A DNA stretch of 34,553 nt from positions 1-34,553 of the forward strand of contig JAEWGR010000145.1 of assembly GCA_023388195.1 (NCBI GenBank), given 5' to 3'. How positions within the stretch are numbered: position 1 is the stretch's first letter; every line of letters begins with the position of its first letter. Made by a program: the position numbers and the translations under genes. Positions 1-9,690 of this stretch are shown piece after piece. Under the pieces are notes generated by a model, which saw only the letters and a list, made by a program, of their open reading frames with translations, was not told where the DNA came from and searched no databases. The stretch is from Bacillota bacterium (GTDB taxonomy: Bacteria; Bacillota; Negativicutes; Sporomusales; Sporomusaceae).

Positions 1-1493
1 AGGTTAGCCAGTTCATTAGGGTGGGCCAGCCAGCCGGAACCAATCGTTTCCGTGATTAAAGCCGCCAGTTTGGGATTCGCTTTAGCCAGCCAGCGCCGGT
101 GGGTTACGCCATTCGTCTTGTTGGTAAAGCGGTGTGGAAAAAACTGATGAAAATTACTCATAACCTCTTTTTTCAGTATCTCACTATGAACTTCAGCAAC
201 ACCGTTGACACTGTGACTGCCAACAACCGCCAGATTTGCCATGCGGACATAGCAATCACCAATAATGGCCATCTGCCGGATACGCTCCCACTGGTCAGGA
301 TACCGCTGCCAGAGGGCAGCACAAAACCGTTCATTAATTTCATGGATAATCATGTACATCCGCGGCAATAAGGCCTGCACCAGATCAACCGGCCACTTTT
401 CCAAGGCCTCAGGCAAAATCGTGTGATTGGTATAAGAAATCGTCTTGCTGGTGGTATTCCAGGCTTCATCCCAACCCAAGCCCTCCTCATCCATCAAAAT
501 TCTCATCAACTCGGGAATGGCCAGGGCCGGATGAGTATCGTTAATATGAATGGCAATTTTTTCATGAATTCTTGCCAGATCGGCCGGGGTGGCCCCATGG
601 GTCCGTTTATAACGCCGGACAATGCTCTGCAGGCCGGCAGAAACAAAGAAATACTGCTGCTTAAGCCGGAGTGTTTTCCCCTCCGGATAATTGTCATCAG
701 GATATAGAATTTGCGAGGTTGCCTCCAGGGAATATTTTTGTTCAACGGCTTTCAAAAAGTCCCCTTTGCTAAAAGATGACAAATCAAAATGGTTGGTCTC
801 TGCACTCCATAATCTAAGGGTATTCACCGTATTGCAGTTAGCGCCGACAACCGGAACATCATAGGGAACAGCCAATACCGGTTCATAGTTCTCATGGATC
901 GCCACAAGCCGCCCGCCTTGCTCGGTCAGCCGGACCTGACCGCCAAACTTTACGGTCACAGCCCGGTCAGCCTTACGCACTTCCCAGACATAGCCATCCT
1001 TAAGCCAGTTATCAGGCAACTCAATCTGATAGCCATCAACAATTTTTTGTTCAAACATTCCATGGCGATAACGGATACCACAACCATGGCCAGGTAATTG
1101 CAAGGATGCCATGGAGTCCAGGAAGCAGGCTGCCAAACGGCCCAGCCCCCCATTGCCCAGGCCGGCATCCTGTTCCACCGCCTCCAGCTCACTCAGATTA
1201 ATGCCTAGTTCTTTAAGGCCCTGCCCACAGAGTTCGGTCAGACCCAGGTTAAACAGATTACTGCCTAACAGCCGCCCCAGCAAAAATTCCATAGAGAAAT
1301 AATAGATCTGCTTTTCCTTAGTCGCGCGGTACTGTCTATTGGACTGGTACCAGCTTTTGCTGATAGCCTCCCGGATTAAGGTACTGAAGGCCACATATTT
1401 GTCAGTCATTGAAGATTCATCCAGACTTTGCCCGAACAAGGTCTCGAGCTTCTCAATAAAGGCTGTTTTGAATTCTTGTTTAGATTTGAACAT
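1..1493 (-). CDS. glgP: Glycogen phosphorylase, N-terminal part (runs off left edge)
   Basis: Releases glucose-1-phosphate from glycogen ends using a PLP cofactor, in the cytoplasm. About 497 residues are visible of a family usually near 800; the C-terminal PLP-lysine region lies outside the window. Visible family motifs are YFSMEFLLGR (about residue 70), the glycine-rich EQDAGLGNGGLGRLAACF region (about 110), NDTHPALAIPELMR and the NKTNGVTHRRWL block near the edge. The ATG at 1493 is preceded by GAGGGGG about 10 nt upstream; an ATG 10 bases further upstream is in another frame and stops after seven codons. It is the last gene of the glycogen operon, 46 nt after glgA. Identification is secure; completeness at the 3' end cannot be seen. 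Confidence 0.96.
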   Translation of the reverse strand, partial: MFKSKQEFKTAFIEKLETLFGQSLDESSMTDKYVAFSTLIREAISKSWYQSNRQYRATKEKQIYYFSMEFLLGRLLGSNLFNLGLTELCGQGLKELGINLSELEAVEQDAGLGNGGLGRLAACFLDSMASLQLPGHGCGIRYRHGMFEQKIVDGYQIELPDNWLKDGYVWEVRKADRAVTVKFGGQVRLTEQGGRLVAIHENYEPVLAVPYDVPVVGANCNTVNTLRLWSAETNHFDLSSFSKGDFLKAVEQKYSLEATSQILYPDDNYPEGKTLRLKQQYFFVSAGLQSIVRRYKRTHGATPADLARIHEKIAIHINDTHPALAIPELMRILMDEEGLGWDEAWNTTSKTISYTNHTILPEALEKWPVDLVQALLPRMYMIIHEINERFCAALWQRYPDQWERIRQMAIIGDCYVRMANLAVVGSHSVNGVAEVHSEILKKEVMSNFHQFFPHRFTNKTNGVTHRRWLAKANPKLAALITETIGSGWLAHPNELAN

Positions 1494-1539
1494 ATCCAAC
1501 CATCCCCCTCATCCGCTATGACCAGACTCGGCCCTGCAT

Positions 1540-2976
1540 TTAGTTTCCTGTTAAAGCCTGGTACAGCACCCGATATTCAGAAGCGGACCGCTGCCAGCTA
1601 TTATCGGAGCCCATTGCATTTTTAATTAACGTCGCCCACAGAGCCCGGTCTTTGTATAGCTGTAACGCCTCTTCAATCACGCGGAGCATCTCATGGGCAT
1701 TATAGTTAACAAAGGAAAATCCATTTCCTGTACCTGTTTCCGCATTAAACGGGGTAATCGTATCTTTTAACCCGCCCACCTGCCGAACAATAGGGATACT
1801 GCCATATCTAAGAGCAATTAACTGGCCGATACCGCAAGGTTCAAATCTGGATGGCATCAGAAAGAAATCAGAACCGGCATAAATTTTGTGCGCCAAATGC
1901 TCGGAAAAAGTAATATTGGCCGATACCTTCTGCGGATAGCGGCGCGCCGCATCTGCAAAAAGCTGCTCAAAGCGGGCCTCACCAGTGCCTAACACTACTA
2001 ACTGGATCTCCAGGCTCAAGAGTTCTTCCATAATATGAGCAATAAGATCAAGTCCTTTGGAATCAACCAGCCTTGATACAATCCCCAGTAACGGGATCTG
2101 CCTGGAAACAGGCAAGCCTAAATCAGCCTGTAACTTACACTTATTTTCCAGCCGCTTAACAGTCCCGCGCCAGGTATAGTTAGTATAAATCTCCGGATCT
2201 TGACCCGGATGGTATACTTCATAATCAATACCATTAACGATGCCATGCAGGTCAGCCTGACGCTTAGCTAAAAAGCCATCCAGCTTCTCACCAAAATACG
2301 GCTGCTGAATCTCCTGTACATAAGATTTACTGACAGTTGTAATGCAATCACTAAACGCCAGGCCGCCTTTAAGATAATTGACCTGACCGTAGAATTCCAG
2401 ACCATCTTCGGTAAATACGCTGGCAGGAAGGCCAAGCAGATCACCCAGAATATCACCGGGGAAAATCCCCTGATACATTAGGTTGTGAATAGTAAACATA
2501 GTTTTTGTGTTTGTATATTCACTCCGCATAAGATACTGTTGTCTCAGCATAGCCGGCAATGGTCCGGTCTGCCAGTCATGGCAGTGAATAATGTCAGGCC
2601 GGAAACCTAATTGGGGCAGTCCCTTGAGCACAGCCCGGCAAAAGTAAGCAAACCGTTCTGCTTCATCGTAGTATCCATAAAGCTGATCACGTTTAAAATA
2701 ATATTCGTTATCGACAAAGTACCAGGTAAGCCCCTGATATTCCAATTCATATAATCCACAATACTGGCGGCGCCAGCCAACAGGGATGGTAAGGGTTGCA
2801 ATCCTGGTCATTTTCTTGCTAAACCCGGAGGGAATAGAGCTGTATTTAGGCAGGATAACCCGGACATCAAGCTCCTGTTTTTTAAGCTCTTTGGGCAGCG
2901 ACCCGATCACATCGCCCAGGCCGCCGGTTTTAGCAAATGGTGCTGCCTCTGATGCCACAAACAATACCTTCAGCAT
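1540..2976 (-). CDS. glgA: Glycogen synthase (ADP-glucose type, GT5)
   Basis: Transfers glucose from ADP-glucose to the growing alpha-1,4-glucan. The 478-residue length matches bacterial GlgA (about 477). The N-terminus carries the diagnostic KTGGLGDV nucleotide-sugar loop (residues 17-24), followed by the DVRVILPKY segment, HCHDWQTGPLP and TIHNLMYQG. The C-terminal GT-B domain has GIVSRLVDSKGLDL and PSRFEPCGIGQL with the conserved glutamate. The start follows the glgD stop by one base and no strong independent ribosome site is obvious, so translation is probably coupled to glgD. It sits between the ADP-glucose-producing genes and glgP. Confidence 0.97.
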   Translation of the reverse strand: MLKVLFVASEAAPFAKTGGLGDVIGSLPKELKKQELDVRVILPKYSSIPSGFSKKMTRIATLTIPVGWRRQYCGLYELEYQGLTWYFVDNEYYFKRDQLYGYYDEAERFAYFCRAVLKGLPQLGFRPDIIHCHDWQTGPLPAMLRQQYLMRSEYTNTKTMFTIHNLMYQGIFPGDILGDLLGLPASVFTEDGLEFYGQVNYLKGGLAFSDCITTVSKSYVQEIQQPYFGEKLDGFLAKRQADLHGIVNGIDYEVYHPGQDPEIYTNYTWRGTVKRLENKCKLQADLGLPVSRQIPLLGIVSRLVDSKGLDLIAHIMEELLSLEIQLVVLGTGEARFEQLFADAARRYPQKVSANITFSEHLAHKIYAGSDFFLMPSRFEPCGIGQLIALRYGSIPIVRQVGGLKDTITPFNAETGTGNGFSFVNYNAHEMLRVIEEALQLYKDRALWATLIKNAMGSDNSWQRSASEYRVLYQALTGN

Positions 2977-2977
2977 A

Positions 2978-4099
2978 TTAAACCACGGTTCCTTTTCCGA
3001 TTACAACAGGGTGGTTCAGTTCGCCTTTGAGCTTTTTGCCTGCTGTAATTTTTACATCTTTATCGCAAATAACATTTTCCAACACGGCCCCCGGACCAAT
3101 TTCCCCTTTTTGCATGATAATGCTGTTAACAATCCGGGCCCCCTTATGCACTTTCACGCCCCGGAACAAGATGCTATTTTCGACCTTGCCGGCAATAACC
3201 GAGCCATTGGCCACTAACGAATATTGCACAACCGCATCTTGCTGATATTTAGCCGGGGCCTCATCTTTAACCTTAGTATAAATTGAGCCGTTAGCAAAAA
3301 AGAGTTCCTGCCATACCTCCGGATTTAGCAGTTCCCGGCTGTGCTCGAAGTAACTCTGCACAGAATTAACATTAGCCAGATAGCCGCTAAACGGGTACCC
3401 ATAGATCCTGAGATCAGCCAGATTTTTGATAAAACAATCGCGGGCTAAGTTAGTACCGCCCCGGGATGTGCTGGCATCAATCAGGTCCACCAGCAGTTGA
3501 CGGTCAATAAGGTACATGGCCAGTGACATCTTGTTACTGCGGGCGTTAACAGGGCAAATCTCCATATCAATGACCCGGCCGTCACTATTTGTTTCTACCA
3601 GGGTCGCATTGGTTAACCGCCTGGCATCAGTGGCGCTATATTCTTTATACAATACAGTGATATCCGCCTTTTTCTCGGTATGAAACCGGAATACAGACTC
3701 AAAATTAATATTGCAGACCATCCGGCTGCCGGCCAGCAGGACATAGCGCTGACGACTGCATCTGATATAGTCCAGATTATTAAAAAAGTCGGCTAAATCA
3801 TTCGGAAAAGGCCCCTGCACATGCCCGGTCTGCAAGGATGGCAAAATAAACAGCCCATCCTTTTTGCGGGCCAGATCCCACTCTTTGCCGGAACGGATAT
3901 GATCCATCAGCGAACGGGAGTTACCTACCGCTAGAATGCCGACATTGGTAATGCCGGAGTTAATTAAATTAGACAAAATGAAGTCTATCAGGCGATAGCG
4001 TCCGGCAAAGGGAATGGCCCCCAGGGGCCGGTATCTGGCTATTTCCCGGAGTAAGTCATCGCTTTCATGTAAATTTATCAGACCCATAATATTCTTCAA
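2978..4099 (-). CDS. glgD: GlgD subunit of glucose-1-phosphate adenylyltransferase
   Basis: GlgD-type partner of ADP-glucose pyrophosphorylase. In Firmicutes it is a non-catalytic or regulatory subunit that pairs with GlgC (known for the family). The 373-residue protein keeps the overall fold (AGRYRLIDFILSNLINSGI near residue 32, left-handed beta-helix repeats at the C-terminus). It lacks the GGxGxRLG nucleotide loop of GlgC, having INLHESDDLL in its place. The start is a TTG at 4099 with GGAGGAGG seven bases upstream; the ATG five codons later has no better site. It lies 39 nt after glgC and one base before glgA. Confidence 0.95.
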   Translation of the reverse strand: MKNIMGLINLHESDDLLREIARYRPLGAIPFAGRYRLIDFILSNLINSGITNVGILAVGNSRSLMDHIRSGKEWDLARKKDGLFILPSLQTGHVQGPFPNDLADFFNNLDYIRCSRQRYVLLAGSRMVCNINFESVFRFHTEKKADITVLYKEYSATDARRLTNATLVETNSDGRVIDMEICPVNARSNKMSLAMYLIDRQLLVDLIDASTSRGGTNLARDCFIKNLADLRIYGYPFSGYLANVNSVQSYFEHSRELLNPEVWQELFFANGSIYTKVKDEAPAKYQQDAVVQYSLVANGSVIAGKVENSILFRGVKVHKGARIVNSIIMQKGEIGPGAVLENVICDKDVKITAGKKLKGELNHPVVIGKGTVV

Positions 4100-4138
4100 T
4101 AAACTTCCTCCTCCTAACTAACTGGTGTTTGGCCGACG

Positions 4139-5341
4139 CTATGGCTGCGCCAGCAGGGCATTGCGCCTGATTCTTGTTTCGCTGTTGATTATCAGGTTAT
4201 CGCCAATTAAGGTAATACCCGAAAACCAACGGCTTATTTCCTCCCCGGCCACGGCTTCAGAGCCAAGCTGGGCTCCGGCCTCTACAACTGATTTTCTGCC
4301 CAAAATAGCTTTAGAAACAATACTGTTGTTGCCAACAGACGCATACGGCATAATAATTGAATCTTTGACCTTGGCACCGGCACCGATGGTTACACCGGGA
4401 AATAATACTGAGTTTTCCACCTCGCCGAACACCCTGCAGCCCTCGGTGATCATTGAGCAGACTATCCTGGCCGTATCGGCTACAAAATGGGGCGGTTGTG
4501 CGGGGTTAACCGAATAGATCCGCCAGTTGGGGTCATACAAATCAAGTGCCGGTTCGTCGCCCAGCAGATCCATATTGGCCTCCCAATAACTCTCCACCGT
4601 CCCTACGTCCTTCCAGTAACCGTTAAACCGATAAGCAAATAACCGCTCACTGCCGGCCAGCATCTGGGGAATTACATTTTTGCCAAAATCATGGCTTGAT
4701 AAAACACTGACCGCATCTGCTGTCAAGTAAGCGCGCAGCGCCGGCCAGCTAAATACATAAACGCCCATGGAAGCCAGATTGTTTTTAGGTTTCTTGGGCT
4801 TTTCCTCAAATTCAGCTATCCGGTCATCCTCTGCAGTATTCATAATACCGAAACGGCTGGCTTCCGCCCACGGCACCTTAATTACAGCCACGGTCGCATC
4901 AGCCTGCTTACTTTTATGATAATCAAGCATCAGTGAGTAATCCATTTTATAAATATGATCACCTGACAATACCAGCACATAGGCCGGATCAAACATCTCA
5001 ATAAAATTGATATTCTGGTAAATGGCATCAGCAGTGCCTTTATACCATTCGCCACCTTTTTCCCGGACATAAGGCGGCAGCACATAGACGCCACCTTGCC
5101 TGCGGTCAAGATCCCAGGCACTGCCAATACCGATATAGGAATGAAGCGCCAGTGGCTGGTATTGGGTAACCACCCCTACCGTGTCAATGCCGGAATTGTA
5201 ACAATTACTCAGGGGAAAATCAATAATGCGGTATTTCCCGCCAAAGGGCACTGCAGGTTTTGCGAGCTTTTTGGTCAATACACCCAGTCTGCTGCCCTGG
5301 CCGCCGGCTAAAATCATAGCTACACACTCTTTGTTACGCAA
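4139..5341 (-). CDS. glgC: Glucose-1-phosphate adenylyltransferase, catalytic subunit (copy 1)
   Basis: Makes ADP-glucose and pyrophosphate from ATP and glucose-1-phosphate, the committed step of glycogen synthesis. The 400-residue length is typical. Motifs: LAGGQGSRLGVLT (about residues 12-24), PAVPFGGKYRIIDFPLSNC (about 29-47), LSGDHIYKMDY, FEEKPKKP, and hexapeptide beta-helix repeats at the C-terminus. The start is TTG at 5341 with AGGGG six bases upstream; the second copy has ATG at the equivalent position. It follows glgB by 25 nt and is next to glgD, so it is the likely GlgCD partner. Confidence 0.96.
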   Translation of the reverse strand: MRNKECVAMILAGGQGSRLGVLTKKLAKPAVPFGGKYRIIDFPLSNCYNSGIDTVGVVTQYQPLALHSYIGIGSAWDLDRRQGGVYVLPPYVREKGGEWYKGTADAIYQNINFIEMFDPAYVLVLSGDHIYKMDYSLMLDYHKSKQADATVAVIKVPWAEASRFGIMNTAEDDRIAEFEEKPKKPKNNLASMGVYVFSWPALRAYLTADAVSVLSSHDFGKNVIPQMLAGSERLFAYRFNGYWKDVGTVESYWEANMDLLGDEPALDLYDPNWRIYSVNPAQPPHFVADTARIVCSMITEGCRVFGEVENSVLFPGVTIGAGAKVKDSIIMPYASVGNNSIVSKAILGRKSVVEAGAQLGSEAVAGEEISRWFSGITLIGDNLIINSETRIRRNALLAQP

Positions 5342-5366
5342 AGTGTTCCCCTCTCTCTATCATCTT

Positions 5367-7289
5367 TTATTTATTCTTTCTACGAATTTTGCGCTTGGCA
5401 GCAACAGGTTTCAAGTACACTGCGGCCAACGGCGGCAGCGTAAGGGCCAGCGACTGGGCTTGCTGCTGCCACGGCTCAGGCTCAGGCTTCAGCTGCCCGG
5501 GATTTCCCTGGCCGGATCCGCCAAAAACAAGACTGTCACTATTGAACGCCTCAAGGTAATAGTCAGCTGCCGGCACCCCGATCCGGTACCCGTATCTGAC
5601 AACCGGCGTAAAGTTTAGCACCACGATGACCCAGTCACCGTCTTTTTTGCCTTGCCTTTTAAAAACAAGCACACTCTGCTGACTGTCTTCACAGTCAATC
5701 CAGGAAAACCCGTTCCAGTCGTGGTCATTTTGCCACAGGGCCGGATTATCCAGATAAAAGCGGTTAAGGCCCTGGACATAGCCATGCAGCTTAGCGTGCA
5801 TATCATATTCCAGCAGATGCCAGTCCAGGCTGTCCTGGTAGTTCCACTCGATAAACTGACCAAATTCGCCGCCCATAAACAGCAGTTTCTTACCGGGATG
5901 AGCCATCATGTACGCATAAAATGCGCGCAGATTGGCAAATTTCTGCCAGTAATCCCCCGGCATTTTATCCAGCAACGACCGCTTGCCATGTACTACCTCA
6001 TCATGGGATAAAGGCAAAACAAAATTCTCCGAAAATGCGTACATGAAGGAAAATGTTATCAATTTATGATGAAACTGCCGGTGGATGGGTTCAAGTTCCA
6101 TATAGCGGAGCATGTCGTTCATCCAGCCCATATTCCACTTGAAGTTAAACCCCAGACCACCGACATAGGTAGGTTTAGTAACCAGCGGCCAGGCCGTCGA
6201 ATCCTCAGCAATTACCAAGGCTTGGGGATAGCTGGCGAAAACGGCCTCATTCAGGCGCCGCAAAAACTGAATGCCCTCAAGATTCTCAGTACCACCATGA
6301 CAGTTCGGCGACCATTCGCCGTCCTCCCGACCATAATTCAGATATAATATATTGGCAACAGCATCTATTCTGAGACCATCGATATGATAAACATCCATCC
6401 AGAATACGGCATTGGAGATTAAAAAGCTCATAACTTCAGGCCGGCCGAGATCAAAATTGAGCGTCCCCCAGCCTCGATTCTCACTGCGGCCGGTGTCAGC
6501 ATATTCATAGAGTGTTGTCCCGTCAAAGCGGGCCAGGCCATGAGCATCTTTACAAAAATGGCCGGGTACCCAGTCTAAAATAACACCAATCCCCTGCTGA
6601 TGACAATAATCAACGAAATACATAAAATCTTCCGGTGAACCATATCGGCTGGTCACCGCATAATAACCGGTGGCCTGATAGCCCCATGAGCCATCAAAAG
6701 GGTGCTCGGCCACAGGTAACAGCTCAATATGGGTGTAGCCCATGTTCACGGCATAACTGGCTAAAGCCGGCGCCAGTTCCCGGTACGTCAGGCGCCGCCT
6801 GTCGGCGCCCAGTTTCCAGGATCCTAAATCAACCTCATATATATTTAGCGGCTGCTCATAAGCAGACTGCTTGGCCTGCTTTGCCCGCCACTGTTCATCC
6901 TTCCAGGCATACCCGCTCAGGCAGGCCACTGTCGATGCCGTTTTCGGCCTTAGTTCAGCAGAAAAAGCGACCGGATCGGCCTTATGCAAAATCTCTCCCT
7001 GGGCGGTAATAATCTCATATTTATAGATATCACCAGCTTTCAGGCCAGGTATGAACAGGCCCCAGATACCACATGTGCTTATTTTCTGCAGGGAATGACA
7101 GCTGCCATCCCAGTTATTAAATTCACCAATAATCCCAACCCGCTCTGCATGGGGTGCCCATACGGCAAACCGAACGCCTGACAACCCCTTATCGTTAACC
7201 ACATGCGCTCCCAGCAGGTTATAACTACGGTAATTAGTTCCTTCATGAAATAAAAATAATTCCTGATCACTTATCCAAGCCGTATTCAT
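5367..7289 (-). CDS. glgB: 1,4-alpha-glucan branching enzyme (GH13)
   Basis: Introduces alpha-1,6 branches into glycogen. The 640-residue protein has an N-terminal CBM48 (WAPHAERVGIIGEFNNWDG, about 44-62), a GH13 barrel and a C-terminal all-beta domain. The catalytic residues are visible: nucleophile Asp309 in GLRIDAV, acid/base Glu362 in VIAEDSTAW, and Asp430 in LSHDEVVHGK. The C-terminal tail is basic (AAKRKIRRKNK). The ATG follows GGATGGAG. The 118-nt gap after glgC2 is the only gap in the cluster large enough for an extra promoter, but I do not see a convincing one. Confidence 0.97.
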   Translation of the reverse strand: MNTAWISDQELFLFHEGTNYRSYNLLGAHVVNDKGLSGVRFAVWAPHAERVGIIGEFNNWDGSCHSLQKISTCGIWGLFIPGLKAGDIYKYEIITAQGEILHKADPVAFSAELRPKTASTVACLSGYAWKDEQWRAKQAKQSAYEQPLNIYEVDLGSWKLGADRRRLTYRELAPALASYAVNMGYTHIELLPVAEHPFDGSWGYQATGYYAVTSRYGSPEDFMYFVDYCHQQGIGVILDWVPGHFCKDAHGLARFDGTTLYEYADTGRSENRGWGTLNFDLGRPEVMSFLISNAVFWMDVYHIDGLRIDAVANILYLNYGREDGEWSPNCHGGTENLEGIQFLRRLNEAVFASYPQALVIAEDSTAWPLVTKPTYVGGLGFNFKWNMGWMNDMLRYMELEPIHRQFHHKLITFSFMYAFSENFVLPLSHDEVVHGKRSLLDKMPGDYWQKFANLRAFYAYMMAHPGKKLLFMGGEFGQFIEWNYQDSLDWHLLEYDMHAKLHGYVQGLNRFYLDNPALWQNDHDWNGFSWIDCEDSQQSVLVFKRQGKKDGDWVIVVLNFTPVVRYGYRIGVPAADYYLEAFNSDSLVFGGSGQGNPGQLKPEPEPWQQQAQSLALTLPPLAAVYLKPVAAKRKIRRKNK

Positions 7290-7406
7290 ACAACTCCATC
7301 CTTTATCAATTAATTGTAAAATGATGGCAATATATTTTTTTGATAATGTTCGCTACCGGCATGGAAAATTCCTGTTAGATAATGGTGATTTTCCCAACTC
7401 TACGAT

Positions 7407-8570
7407 TTAACCAGCAAGACTTACCTGCTTTTGGGCTTCACTGGCTTCTGACTGCCGTTTAACAGCTACCTCAATGATCCCGTTCCTATCACTGCCTGCA
7501 ACCTCAGCGCTCACTACGGTATTGGCAGTAACAATTGCCCCGTCGACGAGCACGCCGCTTTCAATCCTGACCTGTGGCATCACAACCGAATCTTTAACCC
7601 GGGCTCCGGGGCCAATATAAACCCCCGGAAAAATAACAGAGTTTTCCACTTCACCCAAAATAATTGCACCGCCGGCAACTAACGAACAACGGACACAAGC
7701 CTCTGTTCCGTGATAATGAGGCGGCAGGCTTAAGCTTGGTGAATAAACAGGCCACTCATCACCAGTTAACCTGAGTTTAGGATCATCACCCAGCAGATCC
7801 ATATTGGCCTCCCAGTAACTGTCTACTGTACCAACATCCTTCCAATAGCCATGAAAACGATAGGCATGCAAGCGCTGCCTGGCTGCTAACATGCCGGGAA
7901 TGATGTCCTTGCCAAAATCATGACTGGATTCCTTATTAGCAGCATCTGACAACAGGTATTGTTTTAACACTTTCCAGGAAAAAATATACACGCCCATGGA
8001 CGCCTGATTGCTTTTGGACTGACGGGGTTTTTCAACAAACTCTGTGATTCGCCCGCTGGCTGCCGTTTCCACAATACCAAACCGGCTAACCTCACTCCAG
8101 GGCACTTCAATGACACCAATAGTAACCTCGGCCTGGCAAATCTTATGATAATCAAGCATGGCGGCATAATCCATCTTATACACATGATCACCTGACAATA
8201 CCACCACATAGTCAGGCTCATACTGTTCGATGAACTCTGTATTCTGAAAAACAGCATCGGCGGTTCCCGCATACCAGTGGCAGCCTTTCTCCCTGGCATA
8301 GGGCGGTAATATATGTACGCCACCATCGCGCCGGTCAAGGTCCCAGGCACTGCCAATCCCAACATAGGAATGGAGTGCCAGTGGCTCATACTGCGTCATA
8401 ATACCTACCGTATCAATGCCGGAATTGTGGCAATTACTTAAAGTAAAATCGATAATACGGTATTGCCCGCCAAACGGCACAGCAGGCTTGGCCAAATCTC
8501 TCGTCAGTTCTCCCAGCCGTGTCCCTTGCCCTCCGGCCAATACCATAGCAATCCATTCTTTATTCCTCAT
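7407..8570 (-). CDS. glgC: Glucose-1-phosphate adenylyltransferase paralogue (copy 2)
   Basis: Second ADP-glucose pyrophosphorylase, 387 residues, clearly related to the copy at 4139-5341: both begin RNKE, share the LAGGQGTRLG-type loop and PAVPFGGQYRIIDF, and keep SGDHVYKMDY and the RFHGYWKDVGTVDSYWE region. It differs mainly in the beta-helix region, where regulatory sites lie in the family, and has a Gln/Ser/Ala-rich tail (SEASEAQKQ). The ATG follows GGAGGGG. It is the first gene of the cluster, so the two GlgC copies flank glgB. It may form GlgC homotetramers or compete for GlgD; neither can be decided from sequence. Confidence 0.94.
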   Translation of the reverse strand: MRNKEWIAMVLAGGQGTRLGELTRDLAKPAVPFGGQYRIIDFTLSNCHNSGIDTVGIMTQYEPLALHSYVGIGSAWDLDRRDGGVHILPPYAREKGCHWYAGTADAVFQNTEFIEQYEPDYVVVLSGDHVYKMDYAAMLDYHKICQAEVTIGVIEVPWSEVSRFGIVETAASGRITEFVEKPRQSKSNQASMGVYIFSWKVLKQYLLSDAANKESSHDFGKDIIPGMLAARQRLHAYRFHGYWKDVGTVDSYWEANMDLLGDDPKLRLTGDEWPVYSPSLSLPPHYHGTEACVRCSLVAGGAIILGEVENSVIFPGVYIGPGARVKDSVVMPQVRIESGVLVDGAIVTANTVVSAEVAGSDRNGIIEVAVKRQSEASEAQKQVSLAG

Positions 8571-8678
8571 ATGCCCCTCCTTGAAAAGTCGCCCAAATAG
8601 CAGATATAACTACTTTATGCAAGGAGGATATTGCCTAGAACAGGAATTTTACTCTTTGTTATGTCTTAATACTTTCCG

Positions 8679-8707
8679 GATATAAGGTGCGATCATTATA
8701 AAGTCAA
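8679..8707 (-). promoter_or_regulatory. Candidate sigma-A promoter of the glycogen operon
   Basis: On the minus strand TTGACT (8707-8702), a 17-base spacer and TATATC (8684-8679) lie about 110 bases before the glgC2 ATG. Only the box match supports it. The rest of the 340-base gap 8571-8910 holds the operon leader and the repeat at 8856-8895; I see no gene there. Confidence 0.45.
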
Positions 8708-8855
8708 AAGGCACCAATTCTACAAGTTGCAGAGAGGCGCCTTAGACTATACGAAGAGGGAGAACTCTATAAACGAATCAATATATCCAAAAACAGTATA
8801 CCGGAGATCCCGCTCCCTTGCGTTAAGTTATGATTAAGTATTGGTTAATTCGGCC

Positions 8856-8895
8856 TGACTCAAGGATGACTCAAGAGAACCGTCCCCGTGAGTCA
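8856..8895. repeat. REP-like palindromic element
   Basis: TGACTCA occurs at 8856-8862 and 8867-8873 and is answered by its inverted copy TGAGTCA at 8889-8895, enclosing the core AGAGAACCGTCCCCG. It lies just after the stop codon of the glucosaminidase-like gene, lacks a T-tract, and so is not a good terminator. Such elements are often dispersed in many copies; only one copy is in this window. Confidence 0.5.
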
Positions 8896-8910
8896 AAATC
8901 AAAGCGCTGG

Positions 8911-9507
8911 CTAGTCACCGCTTAGTATTTTCTGATGAATTCGCAATATCATCTGCCCATACGTTTTTCCTGGAACAGCCCATTTTCCGTTTAGATCGGT
9001 CCAGGTGCGGGCCTGACCAAACTTTTCCGTCTGTTTGACAAGTTCATAGCGCGGATCAACAATTGCCAGCGCTGGCGGTCTGATCGAAGCATATGCCAGC
9101 AGGTGTTGCACCTGGGCTCTGACACCAATTTGCGCGGTTGGAAACCAGGCGCCCTTTACCCCGCCCCCGGTTGTACCCAGACCGCAATAATTGTTTTGTA
9201 GCGGTAAAACATCACCGCCATACCGAAAATGCCCTGTCTCATGGATCGCCTGCGCAAAGGCCACATCAGGCCGGATGCCCTCTAAGCGGCTTTCCTGATA
9301 AAAGTGACTGACAAGCTGCTCGACAGATACTGTTAATAACGGCATTCGCCCCCGTTTACGCAAATAAGCCACACACTGCTCTTGCGTCGCCAGTGGTTCA
9401 CCTATAATTGACAAATCAATAAACGGCGGTGTTTTCAGCTCTACTGGCAGTCCGTTCGCCCAAACCGGCTGAGGCAACAACAGCAGCAAAAACAAAATCA
9501 AATACAA
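8911..9507 (-). CDS. Secreted glucosaminidase-domain (GH73-like) protein
   Basis: Probable peptidoglycan N-acetylglucosaminidase acting outside the cytoplasmic membrane. The N-terminus YLILFLLLLLPQPVWANG is a classic signal peptide with cleavage after VWA. The domain has VAFAQAIHETGHFRYGG, with the likely catalytic Glu in HETG, then NNYCGLGTTGGG and GVRAQVQHLLAYA, as in GH73/FlgJ-like enzymes. At about 198 residues it is a single catalytic domain without binding repeats. I chose TTG at 9507: GAGGTG, which includes an in-frame GTG at 9516, sits six bases upstream and reads better as the Shine-Dalgarno. A standalone gene between glgC2 and the hydrogenase. Confidence 0.85.
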   Translation of the reverse strand: MYLILFLLLLLPQPVWANGLPVELKTPPFIDLSIIGEPLATQEQCVAYLRKRGRMPLLTVSVEQLVSHFYQESRLEGIRPDVAFAQAIHETGHFRYGGDVLPLQNNYCGLGTTGGGVKGAWFPTAQIGVRAQVQHLLAYASIRPPALAIVDPRYELVKQTEKFGQARTWTDLNGKWAVPGKTYGQMILRIHQKILSGD

Positions 9508-9690
9508 ATTTATCACCTCAAACTAATATTAGTCCTGATACAAGCCTGTATGCTCAATTTCCCTCGAACAATCTAACCTATCTTAGACTCTTACCCCTTA
9601 TTCACGCCTGTGCCAAGCGCTGGCGACAGAAGCGGCAGGGAAAAGGACCCAAGCCCCGCTTGTGCAAAGGTTGGATCCTTGTATCAGCCA

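Noticed and set aside
8856..8895. Terminator of the glucosaminidase-like gene
   Set aside because: The stem has only seven pairs around a 15-base loop, and no T-run follows.
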